From the NCBI GenBank assembly GCA_964350145.1, contig CAYGJL010000014.1, forward strand, positions 1 to 64,000: a DNA stretch of 64,000 nt, read 5' to 3'. The translations under genes were made by a program, and so were the position numbers. The stretch is from JACDCY01 sp964350145. GTDB lineage: Bacteria > Gemmatimonadota > Gemmatimonadetes > Gemmatimonadales > Gemmatimonadaceae. Below, in pieces: positions 8,405-16,505 of this stretch; position 1 is the stretch's first letter, and every line of letters begins with the position of its first letter. A model generated the notes under the pieces. It made no database searches. It was not told the DNA's origin and worked only from the letters and a program-made list of their open reading frames with translations.

Positions 8405-9712
8405 TCACGGTTTTGCGGACGTCTCTACGCCCGGTGGAATAGTTCCCGGCGCGTACTTCCAGATGAGCACTCCACCGAGCACCACGAGAAAGGCGGCAGC
8501 TACCCGGCCGAGCAGCCTGAGGAAGGGAGCGTTTCGCTCGTATCTCACGAATTCTCTGCTCGCCTTGCGGACGCGCCGACAGAGGATGGCGAAAACGGAC
8601 GCGAGAAACAGGAGTAGAAACGGAAATCGCCAGGGATAACTGAGCACGCCGACTCTGACGATCACCGAGGTGGCGCCCAGCGTGTCCACGCCGGCAGCGT
8701 GATGGCGGATCACGGAGAGCGGAAACCTGTAGATCCCGGATTTCGCTTCCTCGGGCGCCGCCACGGCCACCGGCACGGAGAATGTGTTCACGGAGTCTGC
8801 GTCCCGTGTGAACGCCTCGTCCTGGACCCACGCACCGAACTCAGCGGGTACCGCCAGAGACGGAGCTGGCTGAAGTAGGCGCCGCAGGCTTTGCTCGACG
8901 ATCTCCACTACCTCCGTGGCGGACGACATCGGGAGGGAGACGCCCCCGGTCTGGCGCGCCATGTAATCGAAGCCTGCCCGCGTTTCTGTGCGGTAGGGCT
9001 TCCGGAACGTGTCGTCATAGATGGCGAGTACGACGATTCCGTCCCGGGCAAGATCCGCGATGACGGGCTCCAGCCTTAGGTCGTCCTGTGTGCCGGCGAC
9101 GCGGTCACGGCCCGGATCGATGCCGAAGTCTGTCCCGTAGAACGATGGATCGTGGGCGGGCGCGTCGCCGAACAAGATGAGGTATTTCTTGGCGCCGGGG
9201 CGCCAGCTCACATAGCGGGATTCGTAAAGCGCGCGGACGTAGGCCTCAGGGTAGTCAACACCACTTGCCAGGGTGATGGCACCCAGCGCAGTGCGAACTC
9301 TCGCGGTTTCGTTGGTGAGATCGGAGAACAAAGTCCACGGCTGCTCACCGTTGAGATAGTCAGCGAGACCAGCCACAGCGAATGAGCTGTTCGGGTACAT
9401 GGTGCGAACGCCACGTACGATCTCGTCGGCATTTCTCTGGGCCTCCGTGATCGTGTTCGTCATGGACGCTGTCCGATCGAAGAGGAGGACGACGTCCATC
9501 GGCTCGTGCGACACCGTCGCCCGGCCTAGATCGGCGCGAATCTCAAAGTGATCGGTGTTCCCGAATCCCAGATCACGCTCCAAAGGTGTCACGATCGGTC
9601 GGTCTTCGCGGGTGCAGTCAGCCGCCAAGAGAAGAACGGCCGCGCAGGCACACAGCCTAAGCGTGCACCTGCGCACGAGGCGGAGTCGGAACATCCCATT
9701 CACGGAAGGCAT
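8405..9712 (-). CDS. Lipid-anchored von Willebrand A domain protein with C-terminal membrane helices
   Basis: A 435-residue protein. The N-terminus has an arginine-rich region, a hydrophobic stretch and a lipobox-like LAADC. The vWA domain follows, with metal-ion site residues DRTAS at 79-83 (DxSxS type) and an SxxxYPEAYV region. A beta-rich segment leads to two C-terminal hydrophobic helices (FPFLLLFLASVFAILC and AAAFLVVLGGVLIW). The start at 9712 is chosen over 9763 to limit overlap with the upstream gene. It is third in a tightly packed operon with another vWA-like lipoprotein and a polytopic protein. It likely acts in metal-dependent protein binding at the envelope; the partner is unknown. 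Confidence 0.75.
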   Translation of the reverse strand: MPSVNGMFRLRLVRRCTLRLCACAAVLLLAADCTREDRPIVTPLERDLGFGNTDHFEIRADLGRATVSHEPMDVVLLFDRTASMTNTITEAQRNADEIVRGVRTMYPNSSFAVAGLADYLNGEQPWTLFSDLTNETARVRTALGAITLASGVDYPEAYVRALYESRYVSWRPGAKKYLILFGDAPAHDPSFYGTDFGIDPGRDRVAGTQDDLRLEPVIADLARDGIVVLAIYDDTFRKPYRTETRAGFDYMARQTGGVSLPMSSATEVVEIVEQSLRRLLQPAPSLAVPAEFGAWVQDEAFTRDADSVNTFSVPVAVAAPEEAKSGIYRFPLSVIRHHAAGVDTLGATSVIVRVGVLSYPWRFPFLLLFLASVFAILCRRVRKASREFVRYERNAPFLRLLGRVAAAFLVVLGGVLIWKYAPGTIPPGVETSAKP

Positions 9713-9728
9713 CGTCGCCGGACCTCGG

Positions 9729-10454
9729 TCACGGCCGCAGCGCGACAACGGCCGTACGGCCATAGTCAGACGGCTTGATGAGGGCCCCGGCCTCGCCGAA
9801 GTACACTATCCATAAGTCTCTAAGGGCGAGGTACGAATCGGTCGCGTGGTTGCTCGCGCCCGCGCCCACCACGCGCACGCGTACGTTCGAGAGGTCCGGT
9901 ATCCTGTCCGCCTCGCGTTCGCGGTGGACGAAGTTTGACGTGAAGGCGGAGTCGATGCGCTGGCGGTCTAGGTTCAGCACCGCGGACTCGTGTCGCATGT
10001 CGGATAACACGACCAGCCACCGCTCGGCGTGGTCGCTACGGCTGAAGACTTCACCCGCGACCGCCAGCGCCGCGAGGATGTCGGACCCGTTCGCGTCCCT
10101 GTTCTGCGTGATCCTGGTGAACGCGGACTCCGCGTTCACCAGCACCGAGTCCCGAGCCTCGACATCGTTCAAGTAGACGTCGGTGTTGGGGAGGGTGGCG
10201 TCGAAGTCGAGGGTAAAGTCCCGGACTGCATGGCCTGAGATCCGTGCGATGACCAGCCGATCGCCGGGAGCCAACTCCTGTAGCACCGTGGAAAAAGTTT
10301 TTGAGTACACGGCGATGTCTGCAGCGGGTACCGTTTTCGACACGTCCGTGAGCACCACGATGATCCTCGACGCGGAAGGCTCGCACCCTACCGCAACGAC
10401 GCACAGCAATAGGAGAAGCGCCTTCCCGACGTATCCTGCCTTCGTCGTCCTCAT
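9729..10454 (-). CDS. von Willebrand A-like lipoprotein
   Basis: A 241-residue protein with a clear lipoprotein signal (KALLLLLCVVAVGC, lipidated Cys24). A vWA-type fold is suggested by IIVVLTDVSKT, with metal-site residues D37, S39 and T41, by GDRLVIARIS, by GSDILAAL and by WLVVLSDM. Its start overlaps the stop of the upstream membrane protein gene by four bases (ATGA), showing translational coupling. The two vWA-type proteins in one operon probably act together at the cell envelope. Their link to element transfer or to defence is open. Confidence 0.75.
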   Translation of the reverse strand: MRTTKAGYVGKALLLLLCVVAVGCEPSASRIIVVLTDVSKTVPAADIAVYSKTFSTVLQELAPGDRLVIARISGHAVRDFTLDFDATLPNTDVYLNDVEARDSVLVNAESAFTRITQNRDANGSDILAALAVAGEVFSRSDHAERWLVVLSDMRHESAVLNLDRQRIDSAFTSNFVHREREADRIPDLSNVRVRVVGAGASNHATDSYLALRDLWIVYFGEAGALIKPSDYGRTAVVALRP

Positions 10455-11875
10455 GACTCATTCTCCGTGATGGGGGTGATGCGACGGGTACCTGCCGCTA
10501 GCGACTGCTTCGCGTTGCGGGGGCTGTCGCCGTTTCGGCCGGTGATCGTGTCGGGTACGGCGGCGCGAGCTCCTTCGAACGGGCTCCTGTGGCTTACCGG
10601 GTTCCGGCTAATAGCCGTGTCCGGCTTCACTTTGGGCCCGGCGGGCTCGGTGTGCAGCTCCGGGCCGGCCTCCGCGTCGCTCGAGCCGGCCGCCGGTCCT
10701 TCATGATCAGGCACGTCGAAGCCGAGCGCCGTCAGCACGTCGTCGATCCCCGTCGGGGCCGGGTCGAGTTCGGTGATCAACTCGGGGTCAATAGGCCGGA
10801 AGAGCTCGTCAACCAGCGGCTGCCCGAAGTAGGTCGGCACCTGTCCGCCCTGGCGCGCAGCGGCGTCGCCGCGACGATACTCGTCCAGCCGCGCCCGAGT
10901 TTCTGCATGGAGGCCGAGAATCTTCTCTAGGGTAACGGCGCGTAGCGCGTCGTACTTGCCCGACACACTGTTCCACCGCTGCCACGCTCGCCGCATGCGA
11001 CGCTGAACGCGGCGCCACTGACACCAGAGCTTCTCCAGCTGGTAGTCCGTTTCGTGGGCCAAGTACGAACCGATCGCGGCGACGATGAGAAGTGCCCCGT
11101 TGAACGCAGCAAGCGCCAGGGAGGACATGACGTCGGCGCTCCCGGCGGACCATCTTAAAAACCCGTGCCGGAGAAAGCCGGCAGCCGCCGGCAGGACAAT
11201 GATCGCTGAAAAGCAGGCGAACATGGCGGTACGACGGAAGGAGAGGTCGCCGTTCGTCTTCCATTGTCGAGCCAACTTTCCCGCGCCGTGCGCGGCCATA
11301 ATGCCGATCACGCAGAGCGTCGCGGCGATCATGGCCGTTTCCAAAGATCCCTGGCGAAGAATCTGAGCAGCCGCCTGATTCAGCGGAAACTCTCCCACCG
11401 CCGCAACGGCGACGTAGGCGACATACCCAGCAAGGGGAATGTCGCGATGCGGCTCTTTGAATCCCAGCTTCCGATGCTGATCCCGGATCGCCGCTCCGGC
11501 TTCGAGGAAATAGACCAACTCGGTACGGGCCAGCTTGCAGACCCCATCAAGTGGTTCTTTTCTTTTCCGCCACGGCGCGCAAATGGCCGCGACCTCGCGG
11601 TCTGTGAGGTCCACCGTCTCGTGTTCCAGAAAACCGAGGTTTCTTTTCGTCCGGTGCGACGGCCTAGCGTGGCTCTCGCCCGGGAGGCCGCGTCCGCCGT
11701 CGCGGATCCCCTTACCCAAGGCTGTCCAGCCGAAAAAAAAGGCTGTAGCGCGTTGCGTCCACGAGGGAATCGTGGTGTGCTGCCGTGCTCCCTTGACAGG
11801 AATCGTCCGTTTGCTAGTCTTTCTATAGAAGGGTTCCCGGAGTTCCTCCGGGGGTCGATCATCGTCTGGGGACAT
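10451..11875 (-). CDS. Polytopic membrane protein with cytoplasmic coiled coil
   Basis: A 474-residue protein, first in the vWA operon. The start at 11875 is supported by AAGGAG eight bases upstream; the frame is open further but has no better site. After a basic N-terminus come about four hydrophobic segments (AGYVAYVAVAAVGEF, MIAATLCVIGIMAAHGAG, MFACFSAIIVLPAAAGFL, LALAAFNGALLIVAAIGSYLA), a charged helical region rich in Trp and Arg, and a Pro/Ala-rich disordered tail. No family is recognised. Coupled translation with the vWA lipoprotein suggests an envelope complex. Confidence 0.65.
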   Translation of the reverse strand: MSPDDDRPPEELREPFYRKTSKRTIPVKGARQHTTIPSWTQRATAFFFGWTALGKGIRDGGRGLPGESHARPSHRTKRNLGFLEHETVDLTDREVAAICAPWRKRKEPLDGVCKLARTELVYFLEAGAAIRDQHRKLGFKEPHRDIPLAGYVAYVAVAAVGEFPLNQAAAQILRQGSLETAMIAATLCVIGIMAAHGAGKLARQWKTNGDLSFRRTAMFACFSAIIVLPAAAGFLRHGFLRWSAGSADVMSSLALAAFNGALLIVAAIGSYLAHETDYQLEKLWCQWRRVQRRMRRAWQRWNSVSGKYDALRAVTLEKILGLHAETRARLDEYRRGDAAARQGGQVPTYFGQPLVDELFRPIDPELITELDPAPTGIDDVLTALGFDVPDHEGPAAGSSDAEAGPELHTEPAGPKVKPDTAISRNPVSHRSPFEGARAAVPDTITGRNGDSPRNAKQSLAAGTRRITPITENES

Positions 11876-11984
11876 TTTTGTTCTCCTTAAGGTTTCGAGG
11901 GCGCGACGATCTGCCGTCAAGCTGTCAGTCGCGAACTCGTGGTCGACTTGGGGGGCGATGTCTGCCCCCCCGCCCTGCACCCCT

Positions 11985-12013
11985 ACCTCCTTTCCTCCAA
12001 AGGAGGTTTTTTT
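11985..12013 (+). terminator. Perfect 9-bp hairpin with T tract between divergent operons
   Basis: Arms 11985-11993 and 11999-12007 pair perfectly around a 5-nt loop, and T residues follow on the + strand. It looks like a rho-independent terminator for rightward transcription, yet no + strand gene ends just before it. On the - strand it would lie in the 5' leader of the vWA operon. It may block readthrough into the cupin/radical SAM genes. Confidence 0.55.
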
Positions 12014-12087
12014 GGCCCTCCTATGCGCGAAGATAGGGCTTTCAAGGGGGTAAGTCAACCATGTCCATAGGTCAACATGCTTGAGCA

Positions 12088-12119
12088 AGGACTTTCTTAC
12101 TCTCTTAGGCAAAAGTCCT
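12088..12119. promoter_or_regulatory. Inverted repeat upstream of the cupin-HTH gene
   Basis: AGGACTTT (12088-12095) and AAAGTCCT (12112-12119) are exact inverted repeats 16 bp apart in the divergent intergenic region, about 60 bp before the cupin-HTH start. They could be an operator for the adjacent HTH protein. This is a positional guess. Confidence 0.3.
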
Positions 12120-12178
12120 GCCGAAGCCTTTTTGCCGGTCTGGCGATGTGATCTTCTTCGAAGTATATTCTCAAGTCT

Positions 12179-13513
12179 ATGGCCGGAGAAGAAGTAGGCG
12201 GATCAGCCCAAGGAGAACCCCCCACCCGCTCGCGCCGTGGCACGCTCGCGTGGCTTGCCGAGGAGGTTTCGCTCTATGGAATGGGCGCGGCGACGAAGGC
12301 GCTGGCACCCCATCTCCGGGGTCCTGCGGACCTGCGCCCGTTTGCCGTGGTCGACCCCGGCCGGGGAAGACCTGCGTATCGCACGGACCTGAATGAAAAC
12401 GATCGAACGATTGTTTACTGGGACCACTCCGCCCCGCCCGTTTGGGGGCCGACGTTTTCAGTCTTGCGGGTGCAAGTAGCCTCGAATACCGGGCATGCGT
12501 ATCTATTTCACGCAGGCGAGGAAGCGCTTATACCAGTTCCTGCGTCGACGCACGTCTCGGGCGCTGTGTCGTCGAGGGCAACGGACGCGGAGCCGGCTGG
12601 CGGTATCCAGTACACCTTCATAACTGCGGACGCGTCAGGCCCGCGCGTGCTTCCGCCACGGATTGTGAACGTCGGCGAGGCCATTCGCATCAACCCTCAG
12701 ATTCCACATCACGCTTCAGCCGTGAACACTCCGGCCGCGGCGTGGATGATCATGAGATCGGTGACTGACTCGCCGTACAAGACCGTGGTGAGCGACGCCG
12801 GTTACGCTGCAGCATCTCCGGTGCGCACGCACAGAAACACGAATCTTGAACAATTGCGCGACCCGGAAGTCTATGCAGCCGTCGCGTGGGGCCTAAGTGA
12901 GTACATCAGGGCGTATCGCCAGCGAGCGGATCTTACAATAAAGCAGCTAGCGGAGATATGTAGAGTCGAAGCAGCCCTCATATCACGTCTCGAGCGCGTT
13001 CAGGACGAGCCAAACGCTAAGGCGATAAATGTTTCGCTCGACGCCCTCGTGCGAATCGCGGCTTACCTCGCGATTCCTTTTCCATCGCTCCTCGCGCGGT
13101 CGCAGCGAATACCCTATGACATCGATCCCCTGGGCGAGATCAAGGGCAAGGAGATTGTTGCGAAGCCGATACTATGGAAGAGTAGAATTGACCACGAGCT
13201 TCACTTCACGCGCATAAACGTCCCGGCCGGCTTGACCGCGCAGCTACCTCCAGAGAGTTGCTTTTCACCTGGCATGCTGAGCGCATGGATTGTCCTGAAA
13301 GGAGCGTTGTCTGTCACTCTCGACACGAACGACCCTTTCCCACCGTCAGATCCCATGCAGGAGGAAGGGCTCACCCCCGGCCCGGTGATGCTCCTTGAGG
13401 ACAGCGTAATCCATTTCCGTTATGCAGCTCCGCGCACCGTCAAGGCCGTTGTGGATACGCAAATAATTCAGGTGATCCACTCGACGCACTGCGGCTGCAC
13501 TTCGTCAGAGTAG
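12179..13513 (+). CDS. Cupin-HTH-cupin transcription regulator
   Basis: A 444-residue protein. A cupin-like beta-rich half (VLRVQVASNTGHAYLFHAGEEALIPV and INPQIPHHASAV) precedes an XRE-type HTH at about residues 240-300 (LTIKQLAEICRVEAALISRLE), and a second beta-rich, cupin-like half closes the chain. Family members usually sense a small ligand and bind DNA. It lies 9 bp before the radical SAM gene, so it probably controls or reports on that pathway. The start is uncertain, because no clear ribosome site precedes 12179 and an in-frame ATG lies at 12281. The C-terminus CGCTSSE contains two cysteines of unknown role. Confidence 0.72.
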   Translation: MAGEEVGGSAQGEPPTRSRRGTLAWLAEEVSLYGMGAATKALAPHLRGPADLRPFAVVDPGRGRPAYRTDLNENDRTIVYWDHSAPPVWGPTFSVLRVQVASNTGHAYLFHAGEEALIPVPASTHVSGAVSSRATDAEPAGGIQYTFITADASGPRVLPPRIVNVGEAIRINPQIPHHASAVNTPAAAWMIMRSVTDSPYKTVVSDAGYAAASPVRTHRNTNLEQLRDPEVYAAVAWGLSEYIRAYRQRADLTIKQLAEICRVEAALISRLERVQDEPNAKAINVSLDALVRIAAYLAIPFPSLLARSQRIPYDIDPLGEIKGKEIVAKPILWKSRIDHELHFTRINVPAGLTAQLPPESCFSPGMLSAWIVLKGALSVTLDTNDPFPPSDPMQEEGLTPGPVMLLEDSVIHFRYAAPRTVKAVVDTQIIQVIHSTHCGCTSSE

Positions 13514-13522
13514 CATCCCCAC

Positions 13523-15004
13523 ATGCGATTGCTGCTCGTCAATCCTCCCCACTCGCAGTTCGATCTTAGCGAACTTGGGCCGCCACTCGGGCTCTTACGT
13601 CTCGCCGGCATTGCGCGAGAAGCTGGCTGGGAAGCCGACATCATCGACTTTAACTTGCTTTGGCACACAGATCCACGTCTCCGTACGGATTTTTTTCATG
13701 CCGCTGGAGCTATCCTCGCCGAAGCAGACGCGAGCGTATACGGCTTCACGTCAATGGCCGTCGATGGTCACGTTGCGCTCGAATTAGCCCGAGGTGTCAA
13801 ACGTGATCATCCCGATGCTCGGGTGGTTCTGGGCGGCACACATTTCTCAGCGATTGCTGGGGAAGTCCCGGCCCGGTTTCCATGGATTGATGCAGTCATA
13901 ACGGGCGAAGGTGAGACCGAGTTCGCTGCTTTGCTCGGAAGTGTCGCTGGGCATGTTCCTGTGCGCGGGGCATCGCCCGGTTTCGTTGATTATGACATCC
14001 TTCCACTCGAGCCGTACTTCGCAGTGAATCCTTACAGAACGGTCGATGTAGAAAGCGCGCGCGGCTGTCGGTTTAAGTGCACCTTCTGCTACAGCCCGAC
14101 GCACTACCCCCGGCGCCGAACACTCGATACTGAAACCCTGCTTCGCGAGATGTCTTTCCTCGCAGAGCATGGGACGCGGCATGTTTTCTTCGTGCAGGAC
14201 AACTTTCTGAATGACGAGGCCTACGCGTTGGCGCTGTGCGCTGAATTAGCAGAGGCGAAGCTACCTCTTACCTGGCACTGCTACGCAACGCTCCCGCAGA
14301 TCAATGAGAGGCTCGTACGGGCGATGGCGCTCGCTGGATGCCGGGCAGTGTTCACCGGCATAGACGCAATCGGAACTGCGTCAGAGCGTCGCTATGGAAA
14401 GCGATTTTCGTCTGGAGCTGAGCTGAAGATACAGCTGTGTTTGGAGCACGGCATAGCTCCAACATGCGCGTTTCTTGTCGCACCGCCGTCTCATTCCTGC
14501 GGTGTAAACGCGGAGCAAACGATCCGTGCTGCCCTGGTTGCACGAGCGCTCGGAGCACAAGTACGGCTCAACGTCCTAACCTACTATCCAGGTACACGCC
14601 TCGCCTCAGCGACTCCCGAACGGTTCGCATGGGATGAGCGAAGAGTTCATCTGGAGATGGATGTGCCCGAAGTGGTGGTGGCCAACCCGTACGCCGTCAA
14701 CGCACCGCAGTTGTTCCCGTTCCATGCTAGGTATGTTTCGATGGGCGAATGGGATCGCTTCATCCAGCATATACACGTCCTTTTTACACTGCTTCACGCG
14801 CGCACGGACGAGCTGGCGGATGCAGATCGTAGCGATGCACTTGAGTTTTTTGCCTTGGCTGACCGCGTTCTAGCTGGTACCGGGGATCTGTTTGCCGTGA
14901 GCAAACCTGATCGTCGTCGGCGCGAAGTCGAGGCGTTCGACAGTTTAATAGACCATTCCTTTTCGGGGGCGGACTATGTCTTCGCGGGAAAAACGGAATC
15001 CTAG
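13523..15004 (+). CDS. B12-binding-domain radical SAM enzyme
   Basis: A 493-residue protein. Residues 1-150 form a B12-binding-like Rossmann domain (MRLLLVNPPH, PPLGLLRLAG, VVLGGTHFSA, VITGEGETEF). The radical SAM core begins at ARGCRFKCTFCY with cluster ligands C182, C186 and C189 (CX3CX2C). A helical C-terminus follows. Relatives act as methylases or ring-forming enzymes on peptides, lipids or antibiotics. It is flanked by a cupin-HTH regulator and, 13 bp downstream, by a 55-codon ORF with its own ribosome site, an arrangement that suits peptide modification. The substrate cannot be read from sequence alone. Confidence 0.85.
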   Translation: MRLLLVNPPHSQFDLSELGPPLGLLRLAGIAREAGWEADIIDFNLLWHTDPRLRTDFFHAAGAILAEADASVYGFTSMAVDGHVALELARGVKRDHPDARVVLGGTHFSAIAGEVPARFPWIDAVITGEGETEFAALLGSVAGHVPVRGASPGFVDYDILPLEPYFAVNPYRTVDVESARGCRFKCTFCYSPTHYPRRRTLDTETLLREMSFLAEHGTRHVFFVQDNFLNDEAYALALCAELAEAKLPLTWHCYATLPQINERLVRAMALAGCRAVFTGIDAIGTASERRYGKRFSSGAELKIQLCLEHGIAPTCAFLVAPPSHSCGVNAEQTIRAALVARALGAQVRLNVLTYYPGTRLASATPERFAWDERRVHLEMDVPEVVVANPYAVNAPQLFPFHARYVSMGEWDRFIQHIHVLFTLLHARTDELADADRSDALEFFALADRVLAGTGDLFAVSKPDRRRREVEAFDSLIDHSFSGADYVFAGKTES

Positions 15005-15017
15005 AGAGGAAGAGACG

Positions 15018-15185
15018 ATGAATATTCACGTTGACGACCTTCCCACCGGTCAAGACAACATTGCACTGGTTACTCCTCCGATTGGAGTTGAGCCGCGGTC
15101 CGATCGAACAGCGAGCGGCGAGCGATCAGTGAGTCCTTGGCAAGACGATCGCAACCAACAAGGCAGAGTCAAGCCGGGACGGTAG
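15018..15185 (+). CDS. 55-residue peptide, candidate radical SAM substrate
   Basis: The ORF begins MNIHVDDLPTGQDNIALVTP and is preceded by a purine-rich AGAGAGGAAGAG stretch ending three bases before the ATG. It has no signal peptide. The N-terminal half is acidic and hydrophobic; the C-terminal half is polar, with Ser, Arg, Gln and Gly and one Trp. That division resembles a leader and core of a ribosomally made, modified peptide. It lies in the same transcript as the radical SAM gene and before a hairpin. There is no homology call, and a small unrelated protein remains possible. Confidence 0.55.
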   Translation: MNIHVDDLPTGQDNIALVTPPIGVEPRSDRTASGERSVSPWQDDRNQQGRVKPGR

Positions 15186-15196
15186 CTGAAAGCATG

Positions 15197-15222
15197 AAAA
15201 AAGCCAGCGACATGTCGCTGGC
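15197..15222 (-). terminator. Rho-independent terminator of the AraC-type gene
   Basis: A perfect 20-bp palindrome (15203-15222) is followed on the - strand by six T residues (15202-15197). It lies 58 bp past the stop of the leftward AraC-type gene and just after the rightward peptide gene, so it can serve both converging transcripts. Confidence 0.8.
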
Positions 15223-15279
15223 CAGCCTTGTTACTCCTCAGCCATTCTACTGGGCGGCGCGTGCTCTCCCCTGTACGGA

Positions 15280-16221
15280 TTAGGCGTTAACTGAAGGGTA
15301 TTGGACCACCGGCACTTGCGTGATCGGGTCGAAGCGACGGAAAGTGGCTTGGTACGGCACCACCAGATGCCTCGTGAAATGATCGAGCGCAGCTGCGAAA
15401 GGAAGCGTGCGCCGGAACTCGCCTGGAGGCATGCCTAGGACAATGCGAATGTGGCGTCCGAAGCTCTGTGGAGATGAGTAATTCAGGCTGTCGGCTACCG
15501 CGGCAAGGGACGTTTCCTTCGTCTCGAGAAAAGCCGAAGCGTAGAGCAGCCGAGTCATGGCGAGATACGTTCTCGGCGCGGGTAGAGAAGCACGGAAGAA
15601 CCGGGAGAACAATGTGCTCGGGGAAATCTTGAGCAGCATTGCCAGGGCTTTCGCGTTCCTGATGTTCGGTGCCGATCGGACGAGGAGGGCAAAGAAGTGC
15701 CGGCTACCGTCCGTCGCACCGTCGAGAAGCGGAAGCAACTTGCCGAGAATCACTGGTTCTGTCGCTCCGCCACCATGGTCCAGTAGACCGCGGAGTCGAT
15801 CCCAGCCAGCTCTTCCGTTGAGACTGAGCAGCTGACGAACACCGCAAGCGCCGAGGTCGAGCAATGTTTCGCTGGCGACTTCCCCGTCGCTGACCACTGC
15901 CACAGCCGTGACACCTGGACTCTTCACGACGAGCCTGTGGATGTCGGCGAGTGGCTGGTGGCAAACCATTGCGGGCGAGAGAAGCACCGCTTGTGCGGAA
16001 TGCTCTCGAACAGCTCGCAGTGCCTCGGTCACGGAATCCACATGCACTCGGTTAAATGCTCCGTCTGTGGCTCCGTCGATGCGTGACCGAAGCGCGGGAT
16101 CAACGACGGTTATTACAGTTGCCTTACCGTTGCTCGACCGGGGCCCGCGTTGGGGCAGAGCTCGGGACGGGCTGTCCGCCCGGCGCTGTCGCTGCCGACG
16201 GATATTTGGGTACTCATGCAT
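15280..16221 (-). CDS. AraC-type transcription regulator
   Basis: A 313-residue protein whose C-terminal 100 residues have the two-helix-turn-helix layout of AraC regulators (TKETSLAAVADSLNYSSPQSFGRHIRIVLGMPPGEFRR). The N-terminal part resembles a response-regulator-like alpha/beta domain (ATVITVVDPALRSRI, AQAVLLSPAMV, GVTAVAVVSDGE, LDLGACGVRQLL) without a clear phosphorylatable aspartate. The start at 16221 is chosen over 16269 because GGAGG lies five bases upstream. It converges on the radical SAM/peptide genes across a shared terminator. The target is unknown. Confidence 0.75.
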   Translation of the reverse strand: MHEYPNIRRQRQRRADSPSRALPQRGPRSSNGKATVITVVDPALRSRIDGATDGAFNRVHVDSVTEALRAVREHSAQAVLLSPAMVCHQPLADIHRLVVKSPGVTAVAVVSDGEVASETLLDLGACGVRQLLSLNGRAGWDRLRGLLDHGGGATEPVILGKLLPLLDGATDGSRHFFALLVRSAPNIRNAKALAMLLKISPSTLFSRFFRASLPAPRTYLAMTRLLYASAFLETKETSLAAVADSLNYSSPQSFGRHIRIVLGMPPGEFRRTLPFAAALDHFTRHLVVPYQATFRRFDPITQVPVVQYPSVNA

Positions 16222-16505
16222 CTCGACCTCCGCGAGATAGGTGGGTACAAAGCGAGACGCCGCACTCAAGACCGAGATATCGGTTTGAGTGCGGCGTTCG
16301 TGATGAAAGAACGGCTCGTCAGCGGCTAGGGCCGCTCACGATCCGCTAATCATGGTACGTCTATGTGAATGACTAAATAGACGGCTGATCGTGCCGTCGG
16401 AGGCACGACGCGCCATTGTTTCGCAGAGATCAGGGACTGCTAAGGCATATCTCCGCGGCCACTAAGGGGTACCCGTAGCACGTCGAATCATCGTCGGCCC
16501 GCGCC

